NCBI GenBank assembly: GCA_003415625.1
Contig: PYIU01000004.1
Span: forward strand, 1,364,001-1,428,000
DNA length: 64,000 nt
From: Aquanectria penicillioides
Lineage: Eukaryota > Ascomycota > Sordariomycetes > Hypocreales > Nectriaceae
Direction: 5' to 3'
The notes under the pieces are model-generated. The model had not been told where the DNA came from and did no database searches. It saw nothing but the letters and a program-made list of their open reading frames with translations. Positions 53,416-64,000 of this stretch are shown here, one piece after another. The position numbers were made by a program, and so were the translations under genes. Numbering within the stretch: the first letter of the stretch is position 1; every line of letters starts with the position of its first letter.

Positions 53416-56007
53416 AACAAAAAACAATCGGATCATGTACAGGACTATAGAGCTTAGAGCTAAAACTACCCTAAAGTTTTCAATGAATTAATGTTATCAC
53501 ATGTCAACAGACTACCTTCTTTTTTCCCTTTTCAACTCCGACCGTACCCATGCTTTCTGAATGTCAAGCCGTTGAGTTGTTACTGATCAACTGTATGAGT
53601 GGAGACATCTCCACAACCGCTCTCCACCTGTCACCTCTATCGGTTTTGGATTCCCGAAAGTCCCACTCGATGGAGCGGTGGCAGCTGCGGTCATACCTCG
53701 GGCAATCGCCGAGAACTACTGAATTCCGAACAAAAGCGGTGACGTCTGCATCCGGCAGTGGCATCTTATGAGTACACTTTGGGTGGGTTATCTCGCGAAC
53801 AACGTTGCTTTTTCCACACATTCAGGTATTCACTTAAACAGAAATCACCTTCGTTTTCCGGTTCATATATGCCGGGCATATGCACCTGGAAGCTCCACTC
53901 GTTAGTTTAATAAACAATTTCCTGCTACAGAACAACAGGCGTAGGCGACCGTCACTCAACTGCTACCAGGATGAGAAATGAACGAACGAGCACATTGGCC
54001 ATCTTATTTCACTGACGGTATTTGAAGATTTTTGTTTTCCCAACTTAATCATATTTATTGCTCGGGGTGCTGGCCTGGTGCGGAGCAACAGCTCGTCTCG
54101 ATCGGATCTTGTTGTGGATTTGAGTGGAGTTGCTGTGACCCAATTACAGAAGTCTTTCAGATTAGACATTTGGAAGTTGACTTCTCCATATGCTAGATTA
54201 GGTGTATGGAGCTGAATCCGCGAATCAATTGTAGTTTGCCAATTGTAATCCCATCTCCTTAATTCACGAGAGTCTACGTACTACCGTATTCCCACAATGA
54301 GGAAGATATTCACCTGGAACACAGTTGAATTTCTCTATTAAACTTGAGGGATATTACTGACTTCGAGGTTGATTGATAATGAGAAAGTTCTATGGTCGTT
54401 ATGCTGAACCGCAACCAGATCATCTGCTAACGCAACCGCCTCAACAACAATTCATTGAGAAGGTGAAGACAAGGTTTGGCATTGAGTCCCAGAGTAAATT
54501 GAAAGTTTACTGAAAACGGGTCTTCCCATCTTTTTACTTAGTTTTCCTCTGAAACCGTAGAGATAACTCATCGCACAAGTTTGATATAGTCTACTGCCAC
54601 AACATCATAAACACACCTTCCAACAACTTTGTTATCTACTTGATCGGGGAGAACCGAGATTTTATTTACCTGACAACTACAAATTTATGAAGTGAAGCCA
54701 AGTCTCTTTTACAGCTATGCATAACTTCAACAATAAGCTATGACGGGGCGGCCCCTAGGCTCCAGTTAGTGACCATTCGTTCTTACTCTAGCCCACCCCC
54801 TTCATCCATGCAACGCCACCTTCGAACTAACCAGGAAGGATTTGCGATGAAATCCAAGGTTCTTCGGAGCCTGCCGAGATTCTTGATTAGTGGTGCGAGG
54901 GGATTCCTTGACTTCAATCAGACAATAGTCAGCTGAATGCATGTCGCAGCTGAGGGCCATGATGGTATGGATGTGTCACAATTTAGCGTAGGCCAATGCG
55001 CAAGCCACCAAGTGGTTACATTTCCAACGGAACGTAATTGAGAAAACATCGAAGGTCTTGATCATCCCATAAATGAGACTCTCTTCTTCACGGTGCATAG
55101 AAATGTCAAATTCGACTGGTTGACCAAGTGAGATGACACTGTCAACATCTATAGATCCACTCCTTGACGAGCCCAATTGACGGAAGAGAAGAAGGAATTT
55201 TCTATTTGAAAATTTTCCAGGCACATTTTCAGTATTAATTTGAATACCTGCCAAAGTACCAAGCTTGTTCTCTCTCTCGTATTCTCTCTTCCCCGCGTTC
55301 GCCTTGGTCGCTTTACCCCAATCCGTCAAGCTTTATCTCCACATTCACAATGCAAGCCAGATAATTGGCCGCCAATAAATAAAGACTCACCAGTAATTAA
55401 CTACCTAGAGCTTTCTAACGAGCTAGTTTAACAGTGGTACCATCCAGTTGATTGTGGGATGAGCAGGCTTGAAGGTGGCGATGATCCCCATGCCCCTGCC
55501 CCTGCCTTCACCCATAGCCGTGATAGCCGAAGGTATCTGTGCGTATTCATCGACACGGGACCAACGAAGATGTCATTGTGACACACTAATCAAACAAGGG
55601 CCCATGAGCTGCAATCCCGAGCAAGCTTGGCAGATTTGTGGCGTCCAGCTAACCTGGGGAGGTCAGCTCAGGTAGTGGGCGACTAGTAGCGTTGTCCCCC
55701 CGCACTGACAAGTATCCTAGCCAACTCTTTACATCGCGGTAAAATACTGGTGCTGCTATTCCGTCAATGGTAAAGCATTGACTGCGCATGCCCATGGATA
55801 CACGTAATGGGATAAATGATCAGATGTTATGACGCAACGGGTTTGCTGGGTTAGTGAAAAGACCAGCGACCGGGACTCGAGCATGACCGACTCCTCCCCT
55901 CCCGTTGGAGGATTTCTTGGAGAAAATTAAAGCAACCGTTGTATCAATTACGCACTTTTAATATACACTATAATGTCTATGCCGTACCCGTCAGATTCCC
56001 CAGTCTA
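53416..56007. other. AT-rich intergenic region, no supported gene
   Basis: About 2.6 kb, visibly AT-richer than the neighbours. A 117-residue minus-strand frame (54976-55329) has no recognisable motif or splice partner and is not called. It could contain degraded repeats. Confidence 0.45.
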
Positions 56008-57523
56008 CTACACATCCAAGGTTGATTTTCCAGGGCTAACTTCATAAGTTCTCGTAACCATTATACCATCTTGGTGCCCACTTCCATCACTGTTAGTACT
56101 TGCAGCTCGAATGTCATTTTTAAACCCATTGAAGTCGGCCTTCTGCACAATATGCTCTTCGCTCGAGTTGTCTCCAAGATCCGTCATCATTTTTCGATGG
56201 CGGTTAGCACTCGCGCTTGGTCCCGCAGCAGAACTACCCCCAATGGTAGCTAGTTGGTGCCCGTATCTGCTGGCGTAACCACTAGACTTGTAATTGCCGC
56301 TGCTTTCTTTGCTGGACCCAAGCCAGCGAGATGCGGAGAAGAGGGGCTTGATTGCGGCGGCATTAACGGCGAGTATACCCACGAACTGTTTCAATAAGTC
56401 AGAAGATGAAACGTGAAAAGTCAAGGGATGGGAAAATGTTAAGAGAAGGGACGTATAGGGGCCTATACCGTTTCTCGAATGGCCCAGATAGTGCTGGTGT
56501 TGATGCCTTGGATGTCTCTAAGCGACAAGACACAACGCAGGATCGTAGCCACCATGATGAACACTCCAGAACACAGGAGAACGCCAATTATGAGTTTTCT
56601 CTGAATGCTGAGTTTGACTTTCCACAAGAGAGGAACCGGTATGGAGACGATAATAAAGTCGGTGCTAAAGATGGATTAGTATGCATTGCTCCATAAGCCA
56701 ATCCCTCTGCGGGAGGAGGCTGAGACATCTCACCAAATATTAAGAACCACCAGGGTGAGATAGTTTGCAACTGCCAGAGTGCATTGATCTGCGTGGCGTT
56801 AACGGCTTTCTTCAATTGTACTTGCTTTTTCTTTGTGCTACTTGACTTACCACCAGGGTATGGAACGACTTGCCAGTTCTTCTGGACCGGAGTGCAGTGG
56901 CCCCAGATGACTGCAATTACACCAAAATATGCCAATATGGTTCCGACTTGGGTCCATTTGACGAGTTTCTGTTGCTTCAATCCGAGTCTGCGCAATTTGT
57001 TAGCTTGTTGCACGGCGAGGTCACAGTGGTCTGCGAAAGGAGCAGCTTACGTCATTCGACTGTAAAAGCAGAGCATGGTTGCCTTGAGGCACCAGATCAA
57101 GGTGACGTATAGATTCCATCCTGCAAAGAGGCATTTGGACCCATAGATTCTCATCTCGATCTCCTTGTCTGTCAAGGTTTCCGCAACATCTGCCGTGACA
57201 CCGATATTGGTACCGTTTTGACCTGGCAAGAAAGAGTCAGCGTGACGACACAACCAACATCGCGGGGAAGCCCTTACCGATGAGCTCCAACATGACTAGC
57301 TCGGACTGCATTGAACAGGATTTGTCAGTGGCGTCCAGCGGTTGGCTCGGCGCAAGAGAAGACGTACGGTCCAGAATACCAGGGAAAGGATTGCGAAGAG
57401 ATCGTCGCCCTGCCAGCCCTTGAACCCGACCGTTTTCCATCGTGCAAAGTATCGGAGCAGGAGAATCAAGGTCCCAATGCCATACTCGGTCCAAGCCTCT
57501 GTCTGAAATGGCGTCGCAGACAT
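56008..57523 (-). CDS. Seven-TM rhodopsin-domain (PTH11-like) membrane protein
   Basis: Seven exons with six GT-AG introns of 62, 55, 63, 62, 69 and 83 nt: 57523-57368, 57305-57278, 57222-57051, 56987-56851, 56788-56734, 56664-56469 and 56385-56008. All phases agree and the total is 373 residues. The fungal rhodopsin domain is recognisable from FKGWQGDDLFAILSLVFWT, ATMLCFYSRMT, WGHCTPVQKNW, STDFIIVSIPVPLLWKVKL and RCVLSLRD. The C-terminal ~110 residues are hydrophilic. This large fungal family includes Pth11-related receptors and proteins found with secondary-metabolite genes. It lacks the CFEM domain of true Pth11. Ligand and function are unknown. Confidence 0.88.
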
Positions 57524-59105
57524 GGTTTTGGTGGCGGGCGGTAACCCGTGGGTGCTGGCGTGCTGCGATGCAGAGGACGTTCGGTGTGCCCGACTGCTTG
57601 GCGGCTGCTGGGCGAGGAAGGGAAGGACGAGGATATTATGTGTTGCGTGCCCAGAGGGACCGCCAGCTGAAGAAGAGGCTTGATCAATCAGGTAAGTCTA
57701 CCGTGGACCATTGGAGGAATCTTGATGTTGGTGTCTCTAGTCCATGAGCCGTGCGGCGCGGTGAGGTGGGTCGGGGCTTGGATACAGATGCGGAGGAGAT
57801 GCAGGTCGAAGGACGGTTGCCATAGAGCCAGGTGAGGCAAATTCAGAATGTCCCTTACGCCATCTATTTGTCTCCCAACCTAGCGTTGCATTCTCCCCTG
57901 GGCAGCCTGCGCGCCGTGGATTCTGGAACATGTTCATGCTGGCAAGGATGCGATGTCTCTGTCACCCATCGGCGATAGAAGATAGATTGACTAACAGACA
58001 AGGGTCTTGACTCAGACCATTCTCTGCAGCGTTCCATTCCGGATTGGCCCCGGCCGGGGAACATCAGGGGTCTTTTGGGGGGGAGGGGGGGGAAGGGATT
58101 TGGAGGTGCCCTGGTTGTGCTCTGTTGTGCCCTGTCGCGCCCTGGTCTTGGTCTGTGGGACTGGGGATCTCGGCATATGAAGTTTCCAACCTGGGGTTAT
58201 GTCGCCTGTGCAGTACTCGAGAGCGCTTTGAACGAGCAGCCGAGCGGGGGCCGATGGGACCCGAGGATACGCTCTGTGTCGATGCAAATGGCTCGATGCT
58301 ACTATTACAGCGCCTAAGTGGTCCAAAGCCGCCGCCCAATGGGCCTTCGTTCGGCCGCCAGGTCGCAGTCCGCATGTGTCATGGCTGAACGAGGCGACTC
58401 GAGTGTGGGAACTTGGCACCGAACTAAACGATCGCGCCCGTGTTTTGGCGCATGTTTAGTTCCCTAGGCGAATATCGCCGGCCTATTCTAGGGCCGCTAA
58501 ACTGCAAAGAACAGCCCCCCTGCCCTCTTAGGGCGCGGTCTGCCGCCCAAAATGCATCAGCAAGGGGGCATTCGGCCTCAACCCTAGTTAACACTTGTTG
58601 GTTATAGTGTTGGTGGCGTATCCAGGGATTGACCAGACCAGCGCGAGCTTCCTCTTGCGACGTTGATGGTGAAGAGGCCGATGGGGGTTTTTGTTCCGAT
58701 TGGATCCTTCTGCCAAGAGAGCATTGTTTGCGTGTCGAGGTCTGCACGTTGGCCAGAGCTCCGCCCATCTTTACTGTAGATTCTCGAACCGTCCCCAGCA
58801 TGCGTGTCCAACCCGTAGGACCGACTGGGACCATTCGCCGTGTTACAGGTGTAACAGAATCGTTACGGTTACAGCAGCTAAGACCGTTGTAGATCTTAAT
58901 CTAAAAGTGGCTTGATGTATGGCCTGAAGCTAGATATGCGAGAGAAACGGGCAGTGCCATGCATCTCCAACTTCCGGATGCTATAAAGATGCGCCTACGC
59001 GGCCGAAGTAGACATAAACGTCAGGAAATTACACCATCATATCATCATCATTAGTGAAGTCTTATTCCTTCCCTGACCTTGTTCATAAAATAGAAAACAC
59101 CAGTG
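57524..59105. other. Intergenic region, divergent promoters
   Basis: About 1.6 kb. It contains a G-rich run at about 58076-58094. A TATA candidate for the GMC gene is listed separately. No gene is seen. Confidence 0.5.
58981..58988 (+). promoter_or_regulatory. TATA box candidate of the GMC oxidoreductase gene
   Basis: CTATAAAG lies about 125 bases before the start codon at 59106, a normal fungal spacing. Confidence 0.45.
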
Positions 59106-61224
59106 ATGGCTGCCCTAGATTCATACGACTTCATTGTCTGCGGGTGAGTTTTCAATCTGCCGCCCCGTATGCTCAGATGGGATCGGCAAACCCCAATGCA
59201 CGCCATCCCATGTTCTAACAATCTTCTCCTATAGTGGCGGCACCACCGGTTGCGTCGTCGCATCGCGGCTCGCTGAGAACCCAGAACACAAAGTCCTTGT
59301 TATTGAGGCTGGTCAACATAATGAGCACCTCGAAAACGTACACATGGTTGGAGGGTGAGTTCTTTTCAACTCAATTGATGACTGATAATCCTTTCTAACC
59401 AGTTCCATCAGCTGGTCCCAGAACTTTGACAAGGAGACGGATTGGAACGTCGTCTCCGAGAAGCGTTCCGCTGTGAACGATCGTCAGGTTAAGCTGAGCC
59501 GAGGTAAGTTCCTCGGTGGATGCTCTGGATGCAACGGTACGCTCTGCGTCCGCGGCGTTAAGCAAGACTACGACGATTGGGGCCTACCTGGCTGGAGCGG
59601 TGAGGAGTTCTTTGGCTACATCAACAAGGTAAATTGACCCCCACACTTTTAGTTGACGGTCTCGATACTTTCCAAGGATGAGGTCACTGCCGTCTTTCGT
59701 GTCGTTCCAAAATCTCTCCTTCGATTTGATGCTAACTTAGTCTCAAGGCAGAGACCTTCCACGGTAAACCATGGTTCGAGGAGTCAAAGGAGCACGGTCA
59801 CAGCGGCCACCTCCACACCGAGCCTCATGACCTGGCGCCCATCTCCAACCTCATCAGAAACTCCATGGTGTCAAAGGGTCTTCCATTAGATCACGACATG
59901 TTCTCTCATGGAAACAACCCACACGGGTGTGGTCATGCAGTTAGAACCGTCTACCAGGGTCTCCGCACCACTGGCGCAGACTTTGTCACCAAGGCACCCC
60001 CCAAGGACAACCTGCACCTTATGGTCGAAACCCACGTGGACAGGGTAAATATTGAGAAGGATGAGAACGGAGATCTCAGGGCCACTAGCGTTCGAGCCAT
60101 CAAGGCCGATGGCACCGCGGTTGAAGTGAAGGCCCGAAAGGAAGTTATTGTCTCAGGCGGAGCTTACTGCAGCCCCAATATCCTGAACCGCTCTGGTGTC
60201 GGTGCCAAAGATGAGCTCGAGAAGCACGGCATCACCACTCTCGTCAATCTGCCTGCCGTTGGTAAAAATCTGCAGGACCATCTTGTAGGTTGACTCTGCC
60301 GGGACGATAACCCCACCTGCTAACATAGCGCTACTCAGATTGTCTTCATGTTTTACGAAACGGAAAAGGCCGGGTTGACCACAGACCACCTTGTGTACCA
60401 CGGTGACGCGTTCGCCAAGTCTTATGCACTCTGGAAAGAGCAGAAGGCTGGCTTCTTGTCCACGTTCCCCTTCGGCATCTTTGCTTTTGCTCGTCTCGAT
60501 GAGCGACTAGCCGACTCGGAGATCTGGAAGTCGGCCCCACGAGAGGAAGGCCGTGACCCAATGGGATTGACTCCTAAGCAACCCAACATTGAGTTCTTCA
60601 CCACCGAATGCTACGGCGGGCCAAAGCAATTTGACCAGTTCCCCGTAGATAACAAGCATGCGTTTAGCATTATTGCCGAGCTCTTTGCGCCTAAGTCGCG
60701 TGGCACCGTGACCCTCCGCGATGCAGATGCAACCTCGGTCCCCGTGGTCGACTGCAACTACCTCTCCGACCCTCTGGATGTCGAGGTGCTGGCTGAGGCC
60801 TGCAGATTCGGCAACGAAATTGTCATGGAGGGCGCTGGAACTAAGAGCATCGTCAAGGGTGCCTGGCCTGCGGATCGTACTCACCACCAGTACAAGACTC
60901 GAGAGGACTGGATCCCATACGTGAGGGACCAAGCAACAACATGTGAGTACCCTTGCGTGTCCCGCTTCTGCCAAGTTCGTGTCCGGAGGACGAGCGTGAT
61001 GCTAACCAGGTTACACAGGCTACCACGCGGCCGGCACCTGCGCCATGGGCAAGGCGTCCAGCCCCAAGGCTGTGGTGGACGAAGAGCTACGTGTCAAGGG
61101 CGTCAAGGGCCTTCGAGTGGCGGACTGCAGTATCATGCCTGTGCTGAACAGCGGCCACACGCAGATGCCTGCTTACGGAATTGGCGAGAAGGCAGCTGAT
61201 ATGATCAAAGCGGCCTGGGCTTGA
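59106..61224 (+). CDS. GMC family FAD-dependent oxidoreductase
   Basis: 573 residues in six exons: 59106-59143, 59235-59354, 59412-59628, 59748-60284, 60339-60942 and 61019-61224, all phases consistent. The N-terminal FAD site FIVCGGGTTGCVVASRLAE and VLVIEAGQ, the GMC signature KFLGGCSGCNGTLCVRG, the second signature SGGAYCSPNILNRSGVG, and the C-terminal YHAAGTCAMG and NSGHTQMPAYG (catalytic His) are all present. No signal peptide is visible, so an intracellular alcohol- or choline-oxidase-like enzyme is more likely than a secreted aryl-alcohol or glucose oxidase. Intron 2 has two acceptors nine bases apart (after 59402 or 59411), which would add Ser-Ile-Ser or not. The substrate is not predictable. 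Confidence 0.92.
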
Positions 61225-62152
61225 AGAGGTAGATGGCCAACCCGTGTGTCTAAGTGTTTAAGCGTTTGAGCGTTAGAGTGCAAGGGGGGGGGGGGGGCGG
61301 GGGGTGATGTGTGGAACCGATGAGCCGCCGATCACGATCCAAGTTGGAGAAAAGGGGCGGGACCAGAATCAAACAAAGTCTGTGCAAAACGGTCCACCAG
61401 TGCGAGGCTGAACAGCTTCATGTGCATCCAATTGTTCATAACTGCATGCAAAGAAAGGAGATTTGCGCATTCGATCACCGTGCAGGCACATTACATGCTC
61501 CTCCTGTCGGTTAGTTGCCGATGAAACGGAGCGTGATGCAGTGGAGATGAGAAGTGCAAATAACGCTTACAGACCAGGGTCCCATAAAAACCTCCGCGGG
61601 GCTGGCCAGTTCAGAATTACTTGAAGAAAGATCCAATGGATTAGAGCAGCAGGGGCTTCAGATGTGATCCGCCATCCCCAGCCTCCATTGGGCAGCTCGC
61701 CCGTGCCTCCCGTTGCGGTCCACCGCGGCCCACTGTGGTCCACTGTGGGTGGTCCGCTGCGAGACACTCCAGCGACCGCTAACCTCCATCTGACCCGGCC
61801 CACTATCTCCAGCGACGACAGGGCTAAGAAGCCAGAAATCCACAATGGAAGCCCTTTTGCCTGTTCAGCACAAAGGTCTGAGGGTAACTTAGGTCCTGAG
61901 GTCTAAGCCCTACGGTAGACAATCCGTCCCCCATCGCCCCGCTCCCCCTTGTCCGTGGCCGTTGTTGTAGGGGCACAGCTTGTAGCTTGGAGGGGACAGA
62001 GACACACAAAAAGTGGGCACGACGATCCCGGCTCAACGCAGGTCATCAGAGGCAGTCATCCTCAGCGCATACAATGTATTATGCATTACAGAATATCTAG
62101 GTATGTACGTGTACGCGCACGCCGCAGGATTTGATGACGGTCGCTGGCGGCC
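61225..62152. other. Intergenic, convergent 3' ends
   Basis: About 0.9 kb between the GMC and ceramidase genes. A G14 run with a following G cluster lies at 61284-61304. No gene is seen. Confidence 0.5.
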
Positions 62153-64000
62153 TCAACTCAGCGTAAACTCCTGACTTGTCCCCTCAAAGGCCGAGATGGA
62201 CCCCAGGATGTTCCTTGAATCGCCATAATATTTGACGCGGTATGTGCCCTTCTCGGCATTGCCGCCTGTCTCCCAAGTGATATCCACCTCGCTATACCCC
62301 AAGAGCCAATTTGTACGTCGCCAGGAATAGACCAGGAACCAATCCGCGTCGTCTCGGATCCGTGTCCAGGCCCCGTCGATCTTCTGCTCAATCGCCGCAA
62401 AAGTGCCCTCTAAGCGAAGATTGTTCCGTGGGTTTGCGCCCTGGAAGGTTACATTCACCAAGCTCCCCAGGGCGGCAGAAACAGGTTGTTCCAGGACCTT
62501 GCCGAAGGAAGACCCGATCGGCGCAGTGTCATACACGACTCCTGTGATGAATGAAAGGGAATCGTCGCGGTTGTCCGGAGGCAAGGTTCCCTGGTCGGGG
62601 TGCTTGCTGGAGCCTGGAGCGAGGTATCCCAGGTTCGTCACCGTCAGGTTAATGTACGCATCCAGTTCATGTGGACCGTAGAGCGTCGATGCGCCCTCGT
62701 AGCGCTGGACCAAGTATTCTTCGGGGGTTGCAACGTAGTGCGCGTACGTGTTGGCCGGGCCGCCCAGCACCACAATTGGGTCGTCGTCCAGGAAGCTCGT
62801 TGCCTCTTCAGCAACTGCATTCCTCCATCTGCGCCCGCTCATCGTTGTAGCTTCACTAGGGCTGATGATGATGAGAAATTGGCCGACGCGAAGCACTTGG
62901 ATGTCTACAATGTTTGGCGTCCAAGCATACGGTTGTGTGATCTCGCCCACGTCCAGCAGGATTGGCTTGGTGCCCTGGCATGCCTTCTGCGCAGCCGAAG
63001 GAGTCTTGAGGAAGCCCGACGCAACTGCCCACAGCGGATTCGCATCTGCTTCACCCGAGTCGCCCTGAGTAAAGTCAAAGAATCCAGGCCAGTCGCTGGT
63101 ACCGGCGGCGAAGGAGTAACCGAATGCAGCAGGGCATGTTTTCGCCTTTGTTCCGTTTGGCAGGAGGAACTCCCAAAACGTCATGTTATGGAAGAAATGG
63201 AAACTCTTGACGGTTGATCCTACAACCGGCGTGGTAGACGATTCCAGAGAATCCTGTTGTTTTTTTTTCTCTTGGTCAGCTAACATCCTCGAATGAATGA
63301 ATACCACCAAACTTACGTAGGCTGCTCGAGCTCCAACATACTGCCGACGCCCAATCTCGTAACAACTTGAAACGCCAAGGTCAAGCTTCCGAAACTCGGG
63401 TCCTCTGCCGTGACAGTTTTCTGCCTTTCCGTCCGCACACGTGCTATTTTCGTAGCTACACTGATCGCCCGTACCATCGTCGCAATAAGCGCCAAGTGTG
63501 TTGGGCGTTGTATCCCCGACATTGGCCTGGCTGAAGCCAGCCACGAATCCGTCTGCAGCGGAATCGTCACTCTCCATTGCACTCTCAAACATCCATGCTG
63601 CAACTCCTTTGTTGTCTCCTGCGACATGGGTATTGTTTCCAAGGAGAGAAGTTCCGTGAACGGGAAGCCATGTCAGGACACCGATGTTCTTGCTATCGGA
63701 TGCTCTCTGGAAACGGAGAAGAGTGAGGGTGGTATCGATTTGGGCACTATACTTGGCTCGCTCCGATGCCGGGTTTTGCGAGTACGACCAGGGGGATCTA
63801 TTGATTGCAGCATCAGTAACTTCTGCTGTTGCCACGTCAATGTAGCCCTTGAAAATTGTCAGTAACTTTTGTTCTTGTCAACAAAAAATGTTTTTTTTTG
63901 GAATAAATGCTGACTTCTGTGAGGTTTCCATGAGCCCGTTTGATAGATAGCACTGCGCCATCAACAATAGCTTGGTAACTCTCTTTGCTGAAACCTAAAG
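62153..64000 (-). CDS. Neutral ceramidase, N-terminus beyond right edge
   Basis: Hydrolyses ceramide to sphingosine and fatty acid, usually secreted or at the cell surface. Three exons are visible: 64000-63915 (open at the edge), 63847-63317 and 63253-62153; introns 67 nt (unusual donor GTCAGC) and 63 nt. The first gives GFSKESYQAIVDGAVLSI and the second GYIDVATAEVTDAAINRSP, both hallmarks of the family. The active-site block reads ANVGDTTPNTLGAYC. The C-terminal immunoglobulin-like domain ends TSQEFTLS. In characterised family members the block is NxGDVSPNxxGxxC with Ser as nucleophile; here Thr (codon 63506-63508) takes that place. About 570 residues are present and perhaps 150-200 are missing. 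Confidence 0.9.

Noticed and set aside
52657..53436. 259-residue minus-strand frame over the dehydrogenase
   Set aside because: Shadow of biased codons in a certain gene.
54976..55329. 117-residue minus-strand frame in the AT-rich region
   Set aside because: No recognisable motif and no flanking splice-linked exon; support is too weak for a gene call.

Overview
The window is nuclear DNA of a filamentous ascomycete. The genes carry many short introns (about 45-120 nt) with GT donors, CTAAC-type branch sites and AG acceptors. The gene set is typical of Sordariomycetes, probably Hypocreales: a HET-domain protein, Zn2Cys6 regulators, CYP53, a rhodopsin-domain (PTH11-like) membrane protein, and a GMC oxidoreductase. 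The order is inferred from protein character only. No plasmid, virus, CRISPR array or intact transposon was recognised.

Layout. At 0-1.3 kb (-) lies a partial gene with trypsin-like motifs and a frame break. At 2.3-4.1 kb (+) is a secreted GH125 mannosidase. At 4.25-7.85 kb (-) is a HUL5/UBE3C-type HECT ubiquitin ligase. At 9.9-12.3 kb (+) is poly(A)-binding protein. At 13.2-15.8 kb (-) is a two-TM protein of unknown function. At 17.9-19.9 kb (-) is a HET protein, at 20.9-23.1 kb (-) a universal-stress-domain protein, and at 25.6-26.7 kb (-) mitochondrial ribosomal protein uS7m. At 28.4-28.9 kb (-) is a small three-exon gene with a dsRNA-binding-like domain. About 6.4 kb without a supported gene follows. 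At 35.2-36.0 kb (-) is a paralogue of V-ATPase proteolipid subunit c, and at 36.5-38.55 kb (-) a Zn2Cys6 factor. At 39.63 kb (+) is tRNA-Phe(GAA) with an intron-like insert in its D-loop.

From 40.2 kb on, metabolic genes dominate. A cytochrome P450 reductase (-) stands head-to-head with a CYP53-type benzoate 4-hydroxylase (+), so an electron donor and its possible client share one promoter region. A second Zn2Cys6 factor (-) follows, then a putative inositol/sugar transporter and a Gfo/Idh/MocA dehydrogenase (both +), which could import and oxidise a polyol. The stretch ends with a seven-TM rhodopsin-domain protein (-), a six-exon GMC oxidoreductase (+) and a neutral ceramidase (-) cut by the right edge.

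Two observations stand out. First, the tRNA-Phe folds perfectly only after removal of a 55-nt D-loop insert that begins GTATGT, contains ACTAAC and ends CAG, like a spliceosomal intron. Second, several otherwise convincing genes, two of them normally indispensable (PAB1, uS7m), each need one extra base to stay open, mostly in short C/G runs. This looks more like systematic homopolymer under-calling in the assembly than like gene decay. Coding lengths quoted for those genes assume the missing base.
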